A stretch of 64,000 nt of DNA, taken from contig JADJQQ010000002.1 of assembly GCA_016712625.1 (NCBI GenBank), forward strand, positions 62,001-126,000, given 5' to 3'. The notes under the pieces are model-generated. The model ran no database searches. It was not told the DNA's origin and saw only the letters and a program-made list of their open reading frames with translations. The translations under genes were made by a program, and so were the position numbers. Shown piece by piece: positions 63,653-64,000 of this stretch (positions within the stretch are counted from its first letter, which is position 1; the number at the start of each line of letters is the position of its first letter). This stretch comes from Candidatus Competibacteraceae bacterium. Lineage in GTDB: Bacteria; Pseudomonadota; Gammaproteobacteria; Competibacterales; Competibacteraceae.

Positions 63653-64000
63653 ATGGATATTGCCAGCCTACAAGCTTTTATTACGATTGCCGAATACGGT
63701 TCTTTCTCGTTAGCGGCCGACCACCTCCATTTGACCCAGCCCGCGGTGAGCAAACGAATCGCCACTCTGGAAGATGAATTGAAGGCGCGTTTGTTCGACC
63801 GGCTTGGCCGGATAGTGCGCCTGACCGAAGCCGGAAATCTGCTATTGCCGCGAGCGCAACGGATTTTGGCGGAAGTGGACGACAGCCGTCGGGCGCTCCG
63901 CAATCTGTCTGGCGCGGCGACTGGCTCATTGACGCTCGCCACCAGCCATCACATCGGCCTGCACCGTCTGCCCCCCGTATTGCGAACCTTCACCAGCCGT
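63653..64000 (+). CDS. LysR family regulator (5' part, cut by window end)
   Basis: The first 116 residues of a LysR-type regulator, running off the window with no stop. The helix-turn-helix is clear: ASLQAFITIAEYGSFSLAA, then LHLTQPAVSKRIATLE and LFDRLGR, followed by the linker helix (LLLPRAQRILAEVDD) and the start of the effector domain (SLTLATSHHIGLHRLPPVL). It diverges from leuC and so probably regulates the leu operon; the effector is unknown. Confidence 0.93.
   Translation, partial: MDIASLQAFITIAEYGSFSLAADHLHLTQPAVSKRIATLEDELKARLFDRLGRIVRLTEAGNLLLPRAQRILAEVDDSRRALRNLSGAATGSLTLATSHHIGLHRLPPVLRTFTSR

Overview
The window looks like a stretch of a gammaproteobacterial chromosome with moderately high GC. 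The support is the conserved neighbourhoods: xseB-ispA-dxs, minCDE, rplU-rpmA-obgE with ispB divergent, leuC-leuD-leuB next to asd, and ampD, slyD, ycgN, hrpB and tcdA. A denitrification-type nitric oxide reductase cluster, a Dnr-like regulator and a phasin (polyhydroxyalkanoate storage) together suggest a denitrifying, polymer-storing organism. A Competibacter-like lineage would fit, but that is inference.

Region by region. 1-6.3 kb: a hemerythrin gene diverges from norC-norB-norQ-[polyferredoxin]-norD, with a perfect FNR/Dnr-type site between them. 6.3-9.5 kb: a long gene-free stretch holding a GC-rich, hairpin-rich segment, then modA and modE (with a near-ideal ModE operator just upstream of modE) and a YaiI-family gene. 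9.8-12.1 kb: quinone reductase, a small membrane protein and a Dnr-type CRP/FNR regulator that is a good candidate to act on the nor site. 12.4-19.7 kb: folE2, dxs-ispA-xseB, hslR, minE-minD-minC and slyD. 19.9-24.3 kb: NlpC/P60 lipoprotein, a coupled ycgN/metallo-hydrolase/amidotransferase operon, a CBS protein and an rlmI-like methyltransferase. 24.4-32.3 kb: a divergent Hsp90, tRNA-Thr, a tryptophanase-family lyase, proB-obgE-rpmA-rplU, ispB and tRNA-Pro. 32.3-38.3 kb: phosphatase, SRAP protein, tag, hydrolase, hotdog thioesterase, truA and an L,D-transpeptidase.

38.4-48.4 kb: three tandem DUF2173 paralogues, hrpB, an orphan DUF4280 (PAAR-like) protein, SirB2 and Sel1-repeat proteins, a phasin, fbp, and a large REC-REC-GGDEF-EAL protein with degenerate catalytic motifs. 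48.4-57.9 kb: ampD, nitronate monooxygenase, tcdA, tatD, a PAS/GAF membrane sensor with no output domain, an MtfA-like peptidase, a lipoprotein, a Nudix hydrolase and small proteins. 58-64 kb: asd, an AT-rich orphan gene, leuB, leuD, a glutathione transferase, leuC and, divergently, the 5' part of a LysR regulator cut by the window end.

I see no CRISPR array, prophage, insertion sequence or rRNA. The most interesting signals are the nor-associated polyferredoxin with its regulatory sites, the DUF2173 triplet, the degenerate c-di-GMP protein, the lyase with an altered lysine motif, and the AT-rich orphan inside the leu-asd cluster.
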